64,000 nucleotides of DNA from CAZXYS01 sp964645005 (lineage in GTDB: Bacteria > Bacteroidota > Ignavibacteria > Kapaibacteriales > UBA2268), in the NCBI GenBank assembly GCA_964645005.1, contig CAZXYS010000020.1, forward strand, positions 9,562-73,561, given 5' to 3'. Shown piece by piece: positions 16,566-24,752 of this stretch. Both the position numbers and the translations under genes were made by a program. Positions within the stretch are counted from its first letter, which is position 1. Each line of letters begins with the position of its first letter. Under the pieces are notes generated by a model, which worked only from the letters and a program-made list of their open reading frames with translations, did not search any database and had not been told where the DNA came from.

Positions 16566-18908
16566 ATGGCAACAAGAGAAGAACTTGAGCCGCGCGAAGC
16601 TGAATGCTCTTCCGCCGCCGATTATGTGAAGCTGGCGAAGGAAGCGCTGCAGGATCCCAAAGATGAAGCCTACGCGAAGGAACTGCTCGACACCGCTTAT
16701 GGCGATGCGCAATTCCCCAAGGATTATGCTATGATCGGGGAAGTTTATGCGACTGAGTTGAATGACAAGGATAACGCCGAAGAGATGTACGAGGAAGCCG
16801 AAGATGCCTGCTTCGAGGCGATGGAAATTGCTTTTGTGGGACACAGCATAGCGAAAGGGCTCGGCGATAAGGAAAAAGCAAAGGAATTGTTGGAAAGCGC
16901 CGCTGATGCGGCAAGTAATATTTCGGAATTCCTTACGATTTCCAATTATGTGCAGGAAGATATCGGCGATGAAGAGCTTGCAAAGCAGCTTTTGAGCAAG
17001 GTCGAAGAGCAGTGTAAGACTTTCGATGATTATAAGAATCTGGCGAAGCAGTTGGTCGAGGACAGCGACGATAAGGAAACTGCAAAAGCGTTTTTCAAGA
17101 AGGCTGAGAATAAGATTGACGGCGTCGAGGAATATGTCGAATACGCCGAGGCTATCCATGAGATATTTCAGGATAAGGACTGGGTAGAGGAAGTTCTCGA
17201 GGAAGTCGAGGATGAGGCGCAGTTCACCAAGGAATTTACGGCTATGGCTCGCTGCTACAAGAATTACTGCGGCGACAGCGACAAAGCCAAGGAACTTATG
17301 GAGCAGGCAAAGGATTTCGCCATGTCCGGCGAAGAGAATATAGATCTCGCCAAAGGAATGTGGGAACTATTGCAGGATAAGGAAGGCGCCGCCGAAGCTT
17401 ACGAGAAAGGCTTGAGCGACGTTACCGATAAAGAGCAGTTGCTCTCGCTGGCGAAGAATATCTCTGCAGACATGGGCGATAAGGAATTAGCCAAGAAATT
17501 CTACGCTAAAGCCGAAGAAAAAATGACCGGCGCCAAGGATCTGACCGGGCTGGCTCAGGCGGTCATTGATGACCTTCAGGATAAAGACTACGCGCTGGAA
17601 ATCTATAAGCGCGCCGAAGGTAATGTCGAAGAGCCGCGCGAGTTAATTATTCTCGCGGCGGATGTGGTTGATAGACTCGGCGATAAGGAATATGCAAAGC
17701 AGATATATCAGAAGGCTTTTAAATTCATCGAGAAATTCCAGGTATACATTGAGTTGACAGACAGTGTGGGCGACAAGCTCGATGATAGGGAGTTTATCAA
17801 AGAAATTCTCGAGAAAGCTGATAGTATTGCCGAAAGCAGCCCTGACTTGCTGACCATTACCGAAAAAATTATCGAGAAGCTCGACGATAAGGATTTCGCG
17901 GCGAAAGTTCTGGAAAGGGCGGAAGAATCCGTCACCAGCACCGACGAGATGAAGAAGGTCGTCGAAGCTGTCAAGAAGCACTATCCCGACAATCAGGACT
18001 GGAATACCCGTGTCGATGAGAAGCTGAAAAAACGCGAGGAAAATCAGGATACTTACAACGAATTCCAAAAACGCGAAGAAAAAGCAAACACTTCGAAAGC
18101 TCTCTTGCAGCTAATTGATGATATTATGGCTGAGCTTGACGACAAGTATTACGCTAAGAAATTGTACGGCGTGACGCTTGAAATGCTGGATAATCAGCCC
18201 TTCGACTTTGAGAAATATCGCAGGGTGGCTGCGTCGATCGTGAAGCATCTCGGCGATAATGAGTGGGTGCGTAAGATTTACGATAATCTTGTAAAGAATC
18301 GTATTCAGTTTGTGTTCGATCTGTCAGAGCTTTGTGAGAGCGTTTTGGAAGATGTTGACGATAAGGAATTTGCTAAGACTCTGGTTTCAAAATATATTGA
18401 GGATTTCGAGAAGAAGGTTGATGCGAAAGAAGTCAGGACTTCTTACGATTATACCAAGCTGGCTCTTATTGCTTACGACGTGCTCGGCGATACAGATAGA
18501 GCCGTGAAGCTGCTCGATAAGGCGGAACAGTTGTCGCCCGATTTCCTCGGGAAAGCCTACATCGGCAATCTGGCGATGAAATTCGGGCAGAATGACAAAG
18601 GCAGCTCTCTTTATAAAGCTGCCGCTGATGAATGCCAGACCGGCAAGGATTATTACGAGCTGGTCGAGCGCCTGAAGGCTCTGCAGGTTGACAAGAGCGT
18701 CATCAAAGAGCTATACGCCAATGGAGTAAACCAACTCAAAGATCCTATGGAAAAGCTGACCTGGGCTGAAGGTATAATAGATCTGTTCGATGATAAAAAG
18801 TGGGCTCGGGGAGTTTATAACTACTTGAAGAATCAATTCAAAACTTATGAAGAAAAAGACAGATTTGAAGCAAGTAAAAAGCATAAGCTGGAGGAGCAAT
18901 ACTGGTGA
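16566..18908 (+). CDS. Acidic 34-residue-repeat alpha-solenoid protein, sulfate-reduction associated
   Basis: 780 residues, no signal peptide or membrane segment, very rich in Asp, Glu and Lys. It is built of about 18-20 TPR-like units; from residue ~50 to ~490 there are about twelve units of 34 residues, each beginning with a D-K-[DE]-x-A motif (KEKAKELLESAADA, KELAKKFYAKAEEK, KDYALEIYKRAEGN) and ending G-D or D-D. Around residues 480-530 a Lys/Glu-rich linker breaks the period, followed by more divergent units. Such solenoids are protein scaffolds. It follows qmoAB by 450 bases (with the broken nucleotidyltransferase between) and is the last plus-strand gene before sat. I do not recognise a named family; a docking or regulatory role for Qmo/Apr/Dsr is speculation. 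Confidence 0.85.
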   Translation: MATREELEPREAECSSAADYVKLAKEALQDPKDEAYAKELLDTAYGDAQFPKDYAMIGEVYATELNDKDNAEEMYEEAEDACFEAMEIAFVGHSIAKGLGDKEKAKELLESAADAASNISEFLTISNYVQEDIGDEELAKQLLSKVEEQCKTFDDYKNLAKQLVEDSDDKETAKAFFKKAENKIDGVEEYVEYAEAIHEIFQDKDWVEEVLEEVEDEAQFTKEFTAMARCYKNYCGDSDKAKELMEQAKDFAMSGEENIDLAKGMWELLQDKEGAAEAYEKGLSDVTDKEQLLSLAKNISADMGDKELAKKFYAKAEEKMTGAKDLTGLAQAVIDDLQDKDYALEIYKRAEGNVEEPRELIILAADVVDRLGDKEYAKQIYQKAFKFIEKFQVYIELTDSVGDKLDDREFIKEILEKADSIAESSPDLLTITEKIIEKLDDKDFAAKVLERAEESVTSTDEMKKVVEAVKKHYPDNQDWNTRVDEKLKKREENQDTYNEFQKREEKANTSKALLQLIDDIMAELDDKYYAKKLYGVTLEMLDNQPFDFEKYRRVAASIVKHLGDNEWVRKIYDNLVKNRIQFVFDLSELCESVLEDVDDKEFAKTLVSKYIEDFEKKVDAKEVRTSYDYTKLALIAYDVLGDTDRAVKLLDKAEQLSPDFLGKAYIGNLAMKFGQNDKGSSLYKAAADECQTGKDYYELVERLKALQVDKSVIKELYANGVNQLKDPMEKLTWAEGIIDLFDDKKWARGVYNYLKNQFKTYEEKDRFEASKKHKLEEQYW

Positions 18909-18949
18909 TAAGATAGCATTTAGCTAATATATTTAATTAAAATACTATT

Positions 18950-18989
18950 ACCCCTTATTTCTTTTGTGTTATTTACAGAAATAAGGGGT
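18950..18989 (+). terminator. Hairpin after the solenoid gene
   Basis: Arms ACCCCTTATTTCT and AGAAATAAGGGGT (13 base pairs) with a 14-base loop, 41 bases after the stop of the solenoid gene and followed by TAATTT. A strong transcript-end hairpin though the T run is poor. Confidence 0.65.
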
Positions 18990-18993
18990 TAAT

Positions 18994-19114
18994 TTAACCC
19001 AGATTTTTCATTAAATATGTACATTTATTTGTAATCTTTTGCAACAGCATGCTTTAGCTTGCTGATGATTCGAAGTTTTTCACATCCTTTGCAAAGTGCT
19101 AAAGCACTTTGTTG
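18994..19114 (+). repeat. Two-hairpin dispersed repeat, copy 2
   Basis: A/T-rich leader (CCAGATTTTTCATTA), hairpin 1 (AGCATGC-TTTA-GCTTGCT, one mismatch), spacer, hairpin 2 (CAAAGTGCT-AA-AGCACTTTG). It overlaps the last codons of the convergent TlpA-like gene, so the final residues of that reading frame are encoded by repeat DNA. Confidence 0.85.
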
Positions 19115-20748
19115 CTAATACTAACAAGCAAATTCAACTTTTCTTTTTCCATTACAATTATCCCGCCTTCGGGATTGACTAGAAAAGCCTTGGGTACACC
19201 GGTAACCTCCAAGTTATCGAATATTTCAGCGTCAAAGCCGGGTCCTCCATAGGCATGCATCCAGGGCATATTCCATTTGCCTTCGCGAAATTTGATAACA
19301 TTTTTGGGACTCGAATCAAGTGCAATACTAAAGATTGTAAAATTCTTGTCTTTGAACTTTATATATGCATTATGCAGATGTTTCATTTCCATGATGCAGG
19401 GACCGCACCAAGTCCCCCAGACATCAATAAGTACATATTTTCCCTTTAGCATATCAGTGGATATGGAATCATCCTGGTCGTCGATGTTCATTAGTTTGAA
19501 TTGCGGCAGCTGCTTGCCTTTGACAATTTTTTTATTTGGTGAGTGTTCTCTCTTAGCATTTCTTGCATATCTTGTATCATAATAGTTTTCCTGAAGCATA
19601 TTATAATACTTCCTGCCATTAGTGCTGTCAGGCTTTCTGTAGTAATAATTGATGGCTTTAGATAATAGACTTGCTTTTACGTTGCCGTCAATATTGCTTG
19701 AGATTATTTTTTTGAAATAGTCTGATTTATCTGGTTCCTCTACGAAAGCAATTAACCAGAACAGATCATAATGATTTGTCAGCCAAAAGTCCGATTTCGG
19801 TGGAATTAGATTCAAAACATATTTGAATATCTCAGGATTGGTTTCATCCTTTAATTTATTAGACTGTCCGAATGAAGCAATACTCTGGTATTCAAGAGCA
19901 GCTTTAATCTTCGAACTTTCACTACCGGCTTCGTCAAATACTTTTTCAATTTCAGAAATTTTGGCTGTTTTCAGGCTATCCAGTTTATCATATATTTTCT
20001 TCTGCATATACAAACTGTAATCCATATAGAATTTATTCTTGATTTTATTTAGTTTTTCAACAATTTCGATATATTCTTTTGTGTTAGTATCTCTAAACTT
20101 CACATAGCTTTCCGTCTTTTTATTCGGAAACACCGAAGGATCAAATTCAATCCTCACTTTTTCTTTATCAGTTACTATAAAACCGCGGTAATCGCCGCCG
20201 CCGTCATATTTATATCCGTCCTGCATGGTGCCATTTACGCTTCTATCCATCTGTCTGCGCCCTGAACCTCTTTTCGCAAAACCTAAAATCTGATAAAACA
20301 ATGTATCATCGTCATTCTTTACTTCAGCATAATACTTGCCATTATCTTGTTTCAATTGTTTGCCCGAGTCAAAATTATAATCATTGAAATCTCCTGTCAC
20401 TTTGAGGGCTGTGTCAGAGTCATCAAATATATTCGGCGATAATTTCACATCCACGATGATGTCCTTATCATCAAATTTTATCAGGTTTACTTCTTCGGAT
20501 TGATAATTGATTCCGGTAAACTCCAGCTTTAATGAGCCGCTGTGGTTAACTGTCAGCTCAAATTTTCCATTTTTATTAACTTCGAAAGATTTTGTATCCC
20601 CATCATAGGAAACATGAACATGCGCCAATTCAATAGGTTTACCGTCATGACCAGTCAATGTGCCTGTAATTTTTGTTTCTAATGCCTGAAGTTGACATAC
20701 CGCAGAAATTTAAATGACCGAGACGCTGATGAAAAGTACAATTCGCAT
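19099..20748 (-). pseudogene. TlpA-like thioredoxin-fold lipoprotein or periplasmic protein, TAA in the signal peptide
   Basis: About 550 codons. From the ATG at 20748 (preceded by AGGGAG) the frame reads MRIVLFISVSVI, stop TAA (20712-20710), then ISAVCQLQALETKITGTL and onward without a stop to 19099. The N-terminal mature part is a carboxypeptidase-regulatory-like beta domain, followed by a mostly helical DUF4369-like region, and the C-terminal ~130 residues are a TlpA/AhpC thioredoxin domain (LIDVWGTWCGPCIMEM, CxxC active site). The only alternative starts (TTG at 20658) would give a protein without a signal peptide, so the gene appears inactivated or mis-sequenced. Extreme 3' end runs into a dispersed repeat. 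Confidence 0.75.
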
Positions 20749-20971
20749 AACTCCCTACTAAAAGGTAATATTATATAAAATACTTTTTTTGATTTTGCTT
20801 ATTTTAACTTTTATGATAGCAAAATTTAATTATTTATACAAGTATTCAGAATTAAAATATGTTATTATGTAAGCTTGACACATTTTTTTATTTCTGAAAA
20901 AATTTCAAGCGCTTAATTTATTGTAATATACACCAGCATTTATATTTTTATTTAAAAAAACCATTTTTTTC

Positions 20972-21421
20972 CTAACCATCCCTAAGCTTATCCAAAAGCT
21001 CATTCAACTTATCCGCCTCATCCTGCGAGAGCTTCCTTAGCAGGTCGAGCCAGTTTTCTTCCTCATTTTCGATTTTATCGATGAGGTCTTTGCCCTTGGA
21101 TGTGATTTTCACTTTGGCTTTGCGCCGGTCGTTGGGATCGATGACGCGCTCGAGGTAATCCTTTTCGCGAAGACGCTCGACCAAGCGGGATGTATCGGAA
21201 TGCTTCTCGGGCATGCAATGCCGCAGTTCATTGATTGTCGCAGAGTTCGGGTGATAACCCTTCAAAATTCTCAGAATGTTGAATTGATTGGTGGTTATTC
21301 CGAACTTACTTAACTTGCGGTAGTAGATGTCGTTTATCCAGCCAAAAGCGTAAACAAGATTAGCGCTCAGCCTGTGATACGGGCATTCGAAGTCTCTTTT
21401 TAGTTCTTGTTCTAAAGGCAT
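20972..21421 (-). CDS. MarR-family transcriptional regulator
   Basis: 149 residues with the MarR winged-helix pattern: ITTNQFNILRILKG (residues ~42-55), recognition helix region SATINELRHCMPEKHSDTSRLVERL and wing DYLERVIDPNDRRKAKVKIT. The gene lies downstream of yceI on the same strand with a hairpin between. MarR proteins repress neighbours and respond to small ligands or oxidants, so YceI is the obvious candidate target; the palindromes at 22168-22192 may be its sites. Ligand unknown. Confidence 0.9.
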   Translation of the reverse strand: MPLEQELKRDFECPYHRLSANLVYAFGWINDIYYRKLSKFGITTNQFNILRILKGYHPNSATINELRHCMPEKHSDTSRLVERLREKDYLERVIDPNDRRKAKVKITSKGKDLIDKIENEEENWLDLLRKLSQDEADKLNELLDKLRDG

Positions 21422-21451
21422 TTTATAACTTTATTTATTACAAAATTTATT

Positions 21452-21487
21452 TATACTAGGGCTGGTATTTAGCCCAGCCCTAGTATA
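21452..21487 (-). terminator. Stem-loop between yceI and marR
   Basis: Perfect 14-base-pair stem (arm TATACTAGGGCTGG, 21452-21465, with 21474-21487) around an 8-base loop. It lies 26 bases beyond the yceI stop and 30 bases before the marR start, so it probably attenuates or ends the yceI transcript. Confidence 0.6.
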
Positions 21488-21513
21488 ATATTAACATTAA
21501 CTAAAAGCAAGTT

Positions 21514-22107
21514 TTATGATTTATCTGTCTGCTTTGCTAATTCTACATCAATGTCAAGCTTAACTTCTTTGCCTACAACAAGTTTACCGGAATCAAGGTT
21601 TTTGCTCCATTTCAATCCGAAATCGAAGCGGTTCAACGTACCAGTAATCTTGAAACCGGCTTTAGTGTTGCCCATTGGATCCTCGACGGTTCCATTGTGA
21701 ACAACATCCAGGATTATACGCTTCGTCGTACCTCTGATAGTAAGGTCGCCAACAAGCTGGTATTTATTGCCTGAAAGCTTCCTGAATGAAGTACTCTCGA
21801 ATTCCATCTTTGGATGCTTTTTAGCGTTGAAAAAGTCATCGCTCTTCAGGTGGTTGTCACGTTTCTCGATTCCTGTATTTATGCTGTTGATGTTGGCAGT
21901 GAAGCTGACTTTTGCGCCGGAAAAGTCTTCGCCGTCAGTCTTGATAGTACCGTCGTATTCCGTAAATTTGCCTGTGACGGTCGATATTACCATGTGCTTG
22001 ACTTTAAAACCAATTCCCGTATGCGCTTTGTCGAATTTCCACTCGGTTGCAAATGTTTGCGTTGCTGCAATCAATAGCACTATTAATGCTGCTTTTAGAA
22101 ATTTCAT
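21514..22107 (-). CDS. YceI-family periplasmic protein
   Basis: 197 residues with a signal peptide (MKFLKAALIVLLIAATQTFA) and a strong Shine-Dalgarno AAAGGAGG 5 bases before the ATG. YceI signatures: WKFDKAHTGIGFKVKHMVIS, then GKFTEYDGTI and LRGTTKRIILDV-like text, and C-terminal RFDFGLKWSKNL. YceI proteins are lipocalin-like barrels that bind polyisoprenoids such as ubiquinone precursors in the periplasm; some are stress or quinone linked. Probably controlled by the neighbouring MarR-type regulator. Confidence 0.93.
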   Translation of the reverse strand: MKFLKAALIVLLIAATQTFATEWKFDKAHTGIGFKVKHMVISTVTGKFTEYDGTIKTDGEDFSGAKVSFTANINSINTGIEKRDNHLKSDDFFNAKKHPKMEFESTSFRKLSGNKYQLVGDLTIRGTTKRIILDVVHNGTVEDPMGNTKAGFKITGTLNRFDFGLKWSKNLDSGKLVVGKEVKLDIDVELAKQTDKS

Positions 22108-22167
22108 CGAATCCTCCTTTTAATTTATTAATAAAAATGAATTTGCTATAGAAAAATTATATTCGCA

Positions 22168-22192
22168 TGTTATAACGTTAGATGTTATAACA
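22168..22192 (-). promoter_or_regulatory. Putative operator upstream of yceI
   Basis: TGTTATAACG at 22168-22177 and TGTTATAACA at 22183-22192, two near-identical palindromic 10-mers whose centres are 15 bases apart, 61-85 bases upstream of the yceI start. This fits binding of a dimeric regulator such as the nearby MarR protein, but could serve another factor. Confidence 0.45.
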
Positions 22193-22323
22193 TATTTTAT
22201 AAAAATTTTGTTTAACTAAAAATTATTTTAGACAAGCATTCAGATTGTGGAGTTGAGAACGGTCTTGTGGTATTTAGTTTTTTAAAACCGATATTTCATC
22301 AGTGCCGGTAAAAATCTTTGAAA

Positions 22324-22394
22324 GTCATTGCGAACAAAGCCAGGCAATATTAAAGAAGTTAGGGATTTTTTGTTGCTTCGCTCCTCGTAATGAC
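22324..22394. repeat. MITE-like dispersed repeat, GTCATTGC family, copy 2 (short)
   Basis: Begins GTCATTGCGA and ends TCGTAATGAC with internal GGGATTTTTTGTTGCTTCG. About 71 bases, shorter and more diverged than the copies at 5848 and 47080. Confidence 0.6.
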
Positions 22395-22948
22395 CTTTCG
22401 TATATATGTTCCGCAAAATTGTGGTTTTTTAATGCAAAAAATACCATCTAACACTTGTTAATAGTCAACTATCAATAGTGGAAAAATTTTGTAAGATGTA
22501 AAATTTTACGGGACATTCTAAAAATGTTCGGTGTTTTGTAACACAGATGCAATTTTGTTTTTTGAATCCGGGTAAATGTTATACATTTGTTTGTCAATAA
22601 AGTCCAATTTTTGAAAATATTTTGTAAACGAAATGTGTTAGGTGATAGCAAAATTTGTAGGAATTTTGCTTATTATTGACATTAATAAAAAATTGGTAAA
22701 AAAAATGTTGAATAACGCATGAATACAAGTGTTTTCATTGTTTGTGAGGCTATAGTGAAATTTACACCTGCCTAATCATTGATATATTTTTCACAATTAG
22801 CTAAAGCTAATAAAACTATTCGGTTAAACTTCACAACACTACGTTTACATAAATTCGTAATAAATTGCAATTGCCTATTCAAGTCTATATTATTGCAGTC
22901 AGAAATTAAATTTAATGGTATTTACACCACACTTTTCAGGAGGATAAT

Positions 22949-24175
22949 ATGGCAAAATCACAGTTAATTACCCCTCATGGCAGCGACGAACTAATTGAAC
23001 TGCTGCTAACAGGGGCTGAGCTTGAAGAAGAAAAGAAGAAAGCGCAGACTTTGCCAAAACTTAATCTGTCAAGCCGCGAAACCGGCGATTTAATTATGAT
23101 GGGTATTGGCGGTTTCACTCCTCTAACCGGATTTATGGGTCATGACGACTGGAAGAGCGTCAGCGAGGAGATGAAAATGCCGAGCAAAGACGGCTTATTC
23201 TGGCCTATTCCCGTAACGTTCTCTACCGACAAGGAAAACGCCGACAAATTGAATATCGGCGATGAAGTAGCCCTCTACTCGGAGGAATATGACGAGATCA
23301 TGGCTACTATGAAGGTAGAAGAGAAATACCAGATCGACAAAGAACTGGAATGCAAAAATGTTTATAACACAACCGAGATCGAACACCCCGGCGTAAAAAT
23401 GGTTATGGATCAGAAAGAATATAACATTGCCGGTCCGGTCAAGGTACTTTCCGAAGGTCCTTATCCGACGGAATTCGCAGGTATCTATCAAAGACCCCGC
23501 GAAGCGAGAAAAGCTTTCGAAGAGCAGGGCTGGAAGAAAATCGCAGCGTTGCAGCTTCGCAATCCGATGCACCGCAGCCACGAATATCTGGCGAAGATAG
23601 CGGTTGAAGTTTCCGACGGCTTGTATATCCATCAGTTAGTTGGCAAACTGAAGCCGGGCGATATTCCCGCAGGTGTACGCGTAAAGTGTATCAACACGCT
23701 GGTTGACAACTATTTCGTAAAAGATAAGGTAATGACCGGCGGCTATCCTCTGGATATGCGCTATGCAGGTCCGAGAGAAGCCTTGCTTCATGCGTTATTC
23801 CGTCAGAACTTCGGCTGTACTCACATGATCATTGGCCGCGACCACGCAGGCGTTGGAAATTATTACGGCGCATTCGACGCCCAGGATATTTTCGATGAGT
23901 TGTGGGACGGCGCCCTGAAATGCGAACCGCTGAAGCTTGACTGGACATTTTACTGCTACAAGTGCGACGGTATGGCTTCGATGAAGACCTGTCCGCACTC
24001 GAAGGAAGACAGGCTGCTTCTTAGCGGTACGATGCTGCGTAAGAGCCTTTCGGAAGGCAAAGAAGTTCCAAAAGAATTCAGCCGTCCTGAAGTTCTCGAG
24101 ATCCTCAGCGAATATTATGCAGGATTGAAGGACAAAGTTGAAGTTAAGCTTCACAGAGGAGCGACGGGTGAATAA
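22949..24175 (+). CDS. sat: Sulfate adenylyltransferase (ATP sulfurylase)
   Basis: 408 residues, dissimilatory-type Sat. It activates sulfate with ATP to adenosine-5'-phosphosulfate (APS) plus pyrophosphate in the cytoplasm, the first step of sulfate respiration. Active-site motifs are intact: QLRNPMHRSHE (residues 202-212, QxRN and HxxH) and GRDHAG (296-301). A putative zinc site is seen at C336-x2-C339-x8-C348. Start supported by AGGAGG 8 bases upstream. First gene of a plus-strand cluster with aprBA; 97 bases to aprB. Confidence 0.98.
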   Translation: MAKSQLITPHGSDELIELLLTGAELEEEKKKAQTLPKLNLSSRETGDLIMMGIGGFTPLTGFMGHDDWKSVSEEMKMPSKDGLFWPIPVTFSTDKENADKLNIGDEVALYSEEYDEIMATMKVEEKYQIDKELECKNVYNTTEIEHPGVKMVMDQKEYNIAGPVKVLSEGPYPTEFAGIYQRPREARKAFEEQGWKKIAALQLRNPMHRSHEYLAKIAVEVSDGLYIHQLVGKLKPGDIPAGVRVKCINTLVDNYFVKDKVMTGGYPLDMRYAGPREALLHALFRQNFGCTHMIIGRDHAGVGNYYGAFDAQDIFDELWDGALKCEPLKLDWTFYCYKCDGMASMKTCPHSKEDRLLLSGTMLRKSLSEGKEVPKEFSRPEVLEILSEYYAGLKDKVEVKLHRGATGE

Positions 24176-24272
24176 AGTAGTCAGCCAATTTAGGAAAGGC
24201 AAATGATTAAATATCATATTCAAATAATTGACAAATTAATTCAAAGTTCCAAAATTTAATAGGAGAACTAAT

Positions 24273-24710
24273 ATGCCGAGCTATGTAATTACAGAAAAAT
24301 GCGACGGGTGCAAGGCACTCGACAAGACAGCTTGCCAGTATATTTGTCCGAACGATCTAATGGTTCTGGACAAAGAATCAATGAAGGCTTATAACAACGA
24401 ACCGGAAATGTGCTGGGAATGCTATAACTGCGTAAAGATCTGCCCTCAGCAGGCAATGGAAGTACGCGGTTATGCAGACTTTATGCCTCTCGGCGCGCAG
24501 GTAACGCCGATGAGAAGTCCCGACTCGATTATGTGGACTATAAAATTCCGCAACGGGACGTTGAAACGCTTCAAGTTCCCGATCCGGACAACACCGGAAG
24601 GTTCTGCAGTACCGAATGGCGGTTGGGACGTTTGCAAAGACGAAGATATCTCAAGCCCGTATCTCTACACGGAACCGGACTCTTTGCAGGTGGATCTGTT
24701 TACCAAGTAA
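24273..24710 (+). CDS. aprB: APS reductase beta subunit (iron-sulfur)
   Basis: 145 residues. Two 4Fe-4S clusters are bound by CDGCKALDKTACQYICP and CWECYNCVKICP (first 75 residues); the C-terminal tail from about residue 90 is the extension that wraps around AprA in known structures. AprB relays electrons from QmoABC to the FAD of AprA. Preceded by AGGAG 9 bases upstream; 42 bases separate it from aprA. Confidence 0.98.
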   Translation: MPSYVITEKCDGCKALDKTACQYICPNDLMVLDKESMKAYNNEPEMCWECYNCVKICPQQAMEVRGYADFMPLGAQVTPMRSPDSIMWTIKFRNGTLKRFKFPIRTTPEGSAVPNGGWDVCKDEDISSPYLYTEPDSLQVDLFTK

Positions 24711-24752
24711 ATTGAAAATTAATAATTAAAAAATAGTAAAAGGAGATTTCTT

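Larger units (their letters stand above)
22108..22948. other. 841-base gene-free divergent region between yceI and sat
   Basis: Contains the candidate operator at 22168-22192 (yceI side), a GTCATTGC-family element (22324-22394) and about 550 bases of A/T-rich DNA upstream of sat. Weak promoter candidates for sat are TTTG (22561)-17 bases-TACATTTG (22582-22589) and a perfect TTGACA at 22676-22681 with no good -10; neither is convincing. No protein-like open frame. The long leader may carry regulation of the sat-apr operon. Confidence 0.5.

Noticed and set aside
10820..20748. Alternative genetic code as explanation of the in-frame stops
   Set aside because: One is TAG and the other TAA, while both codons serve as normal terminators for many intact genes here (for example aprA and qmoA end in TAA, dsrN in TAA).
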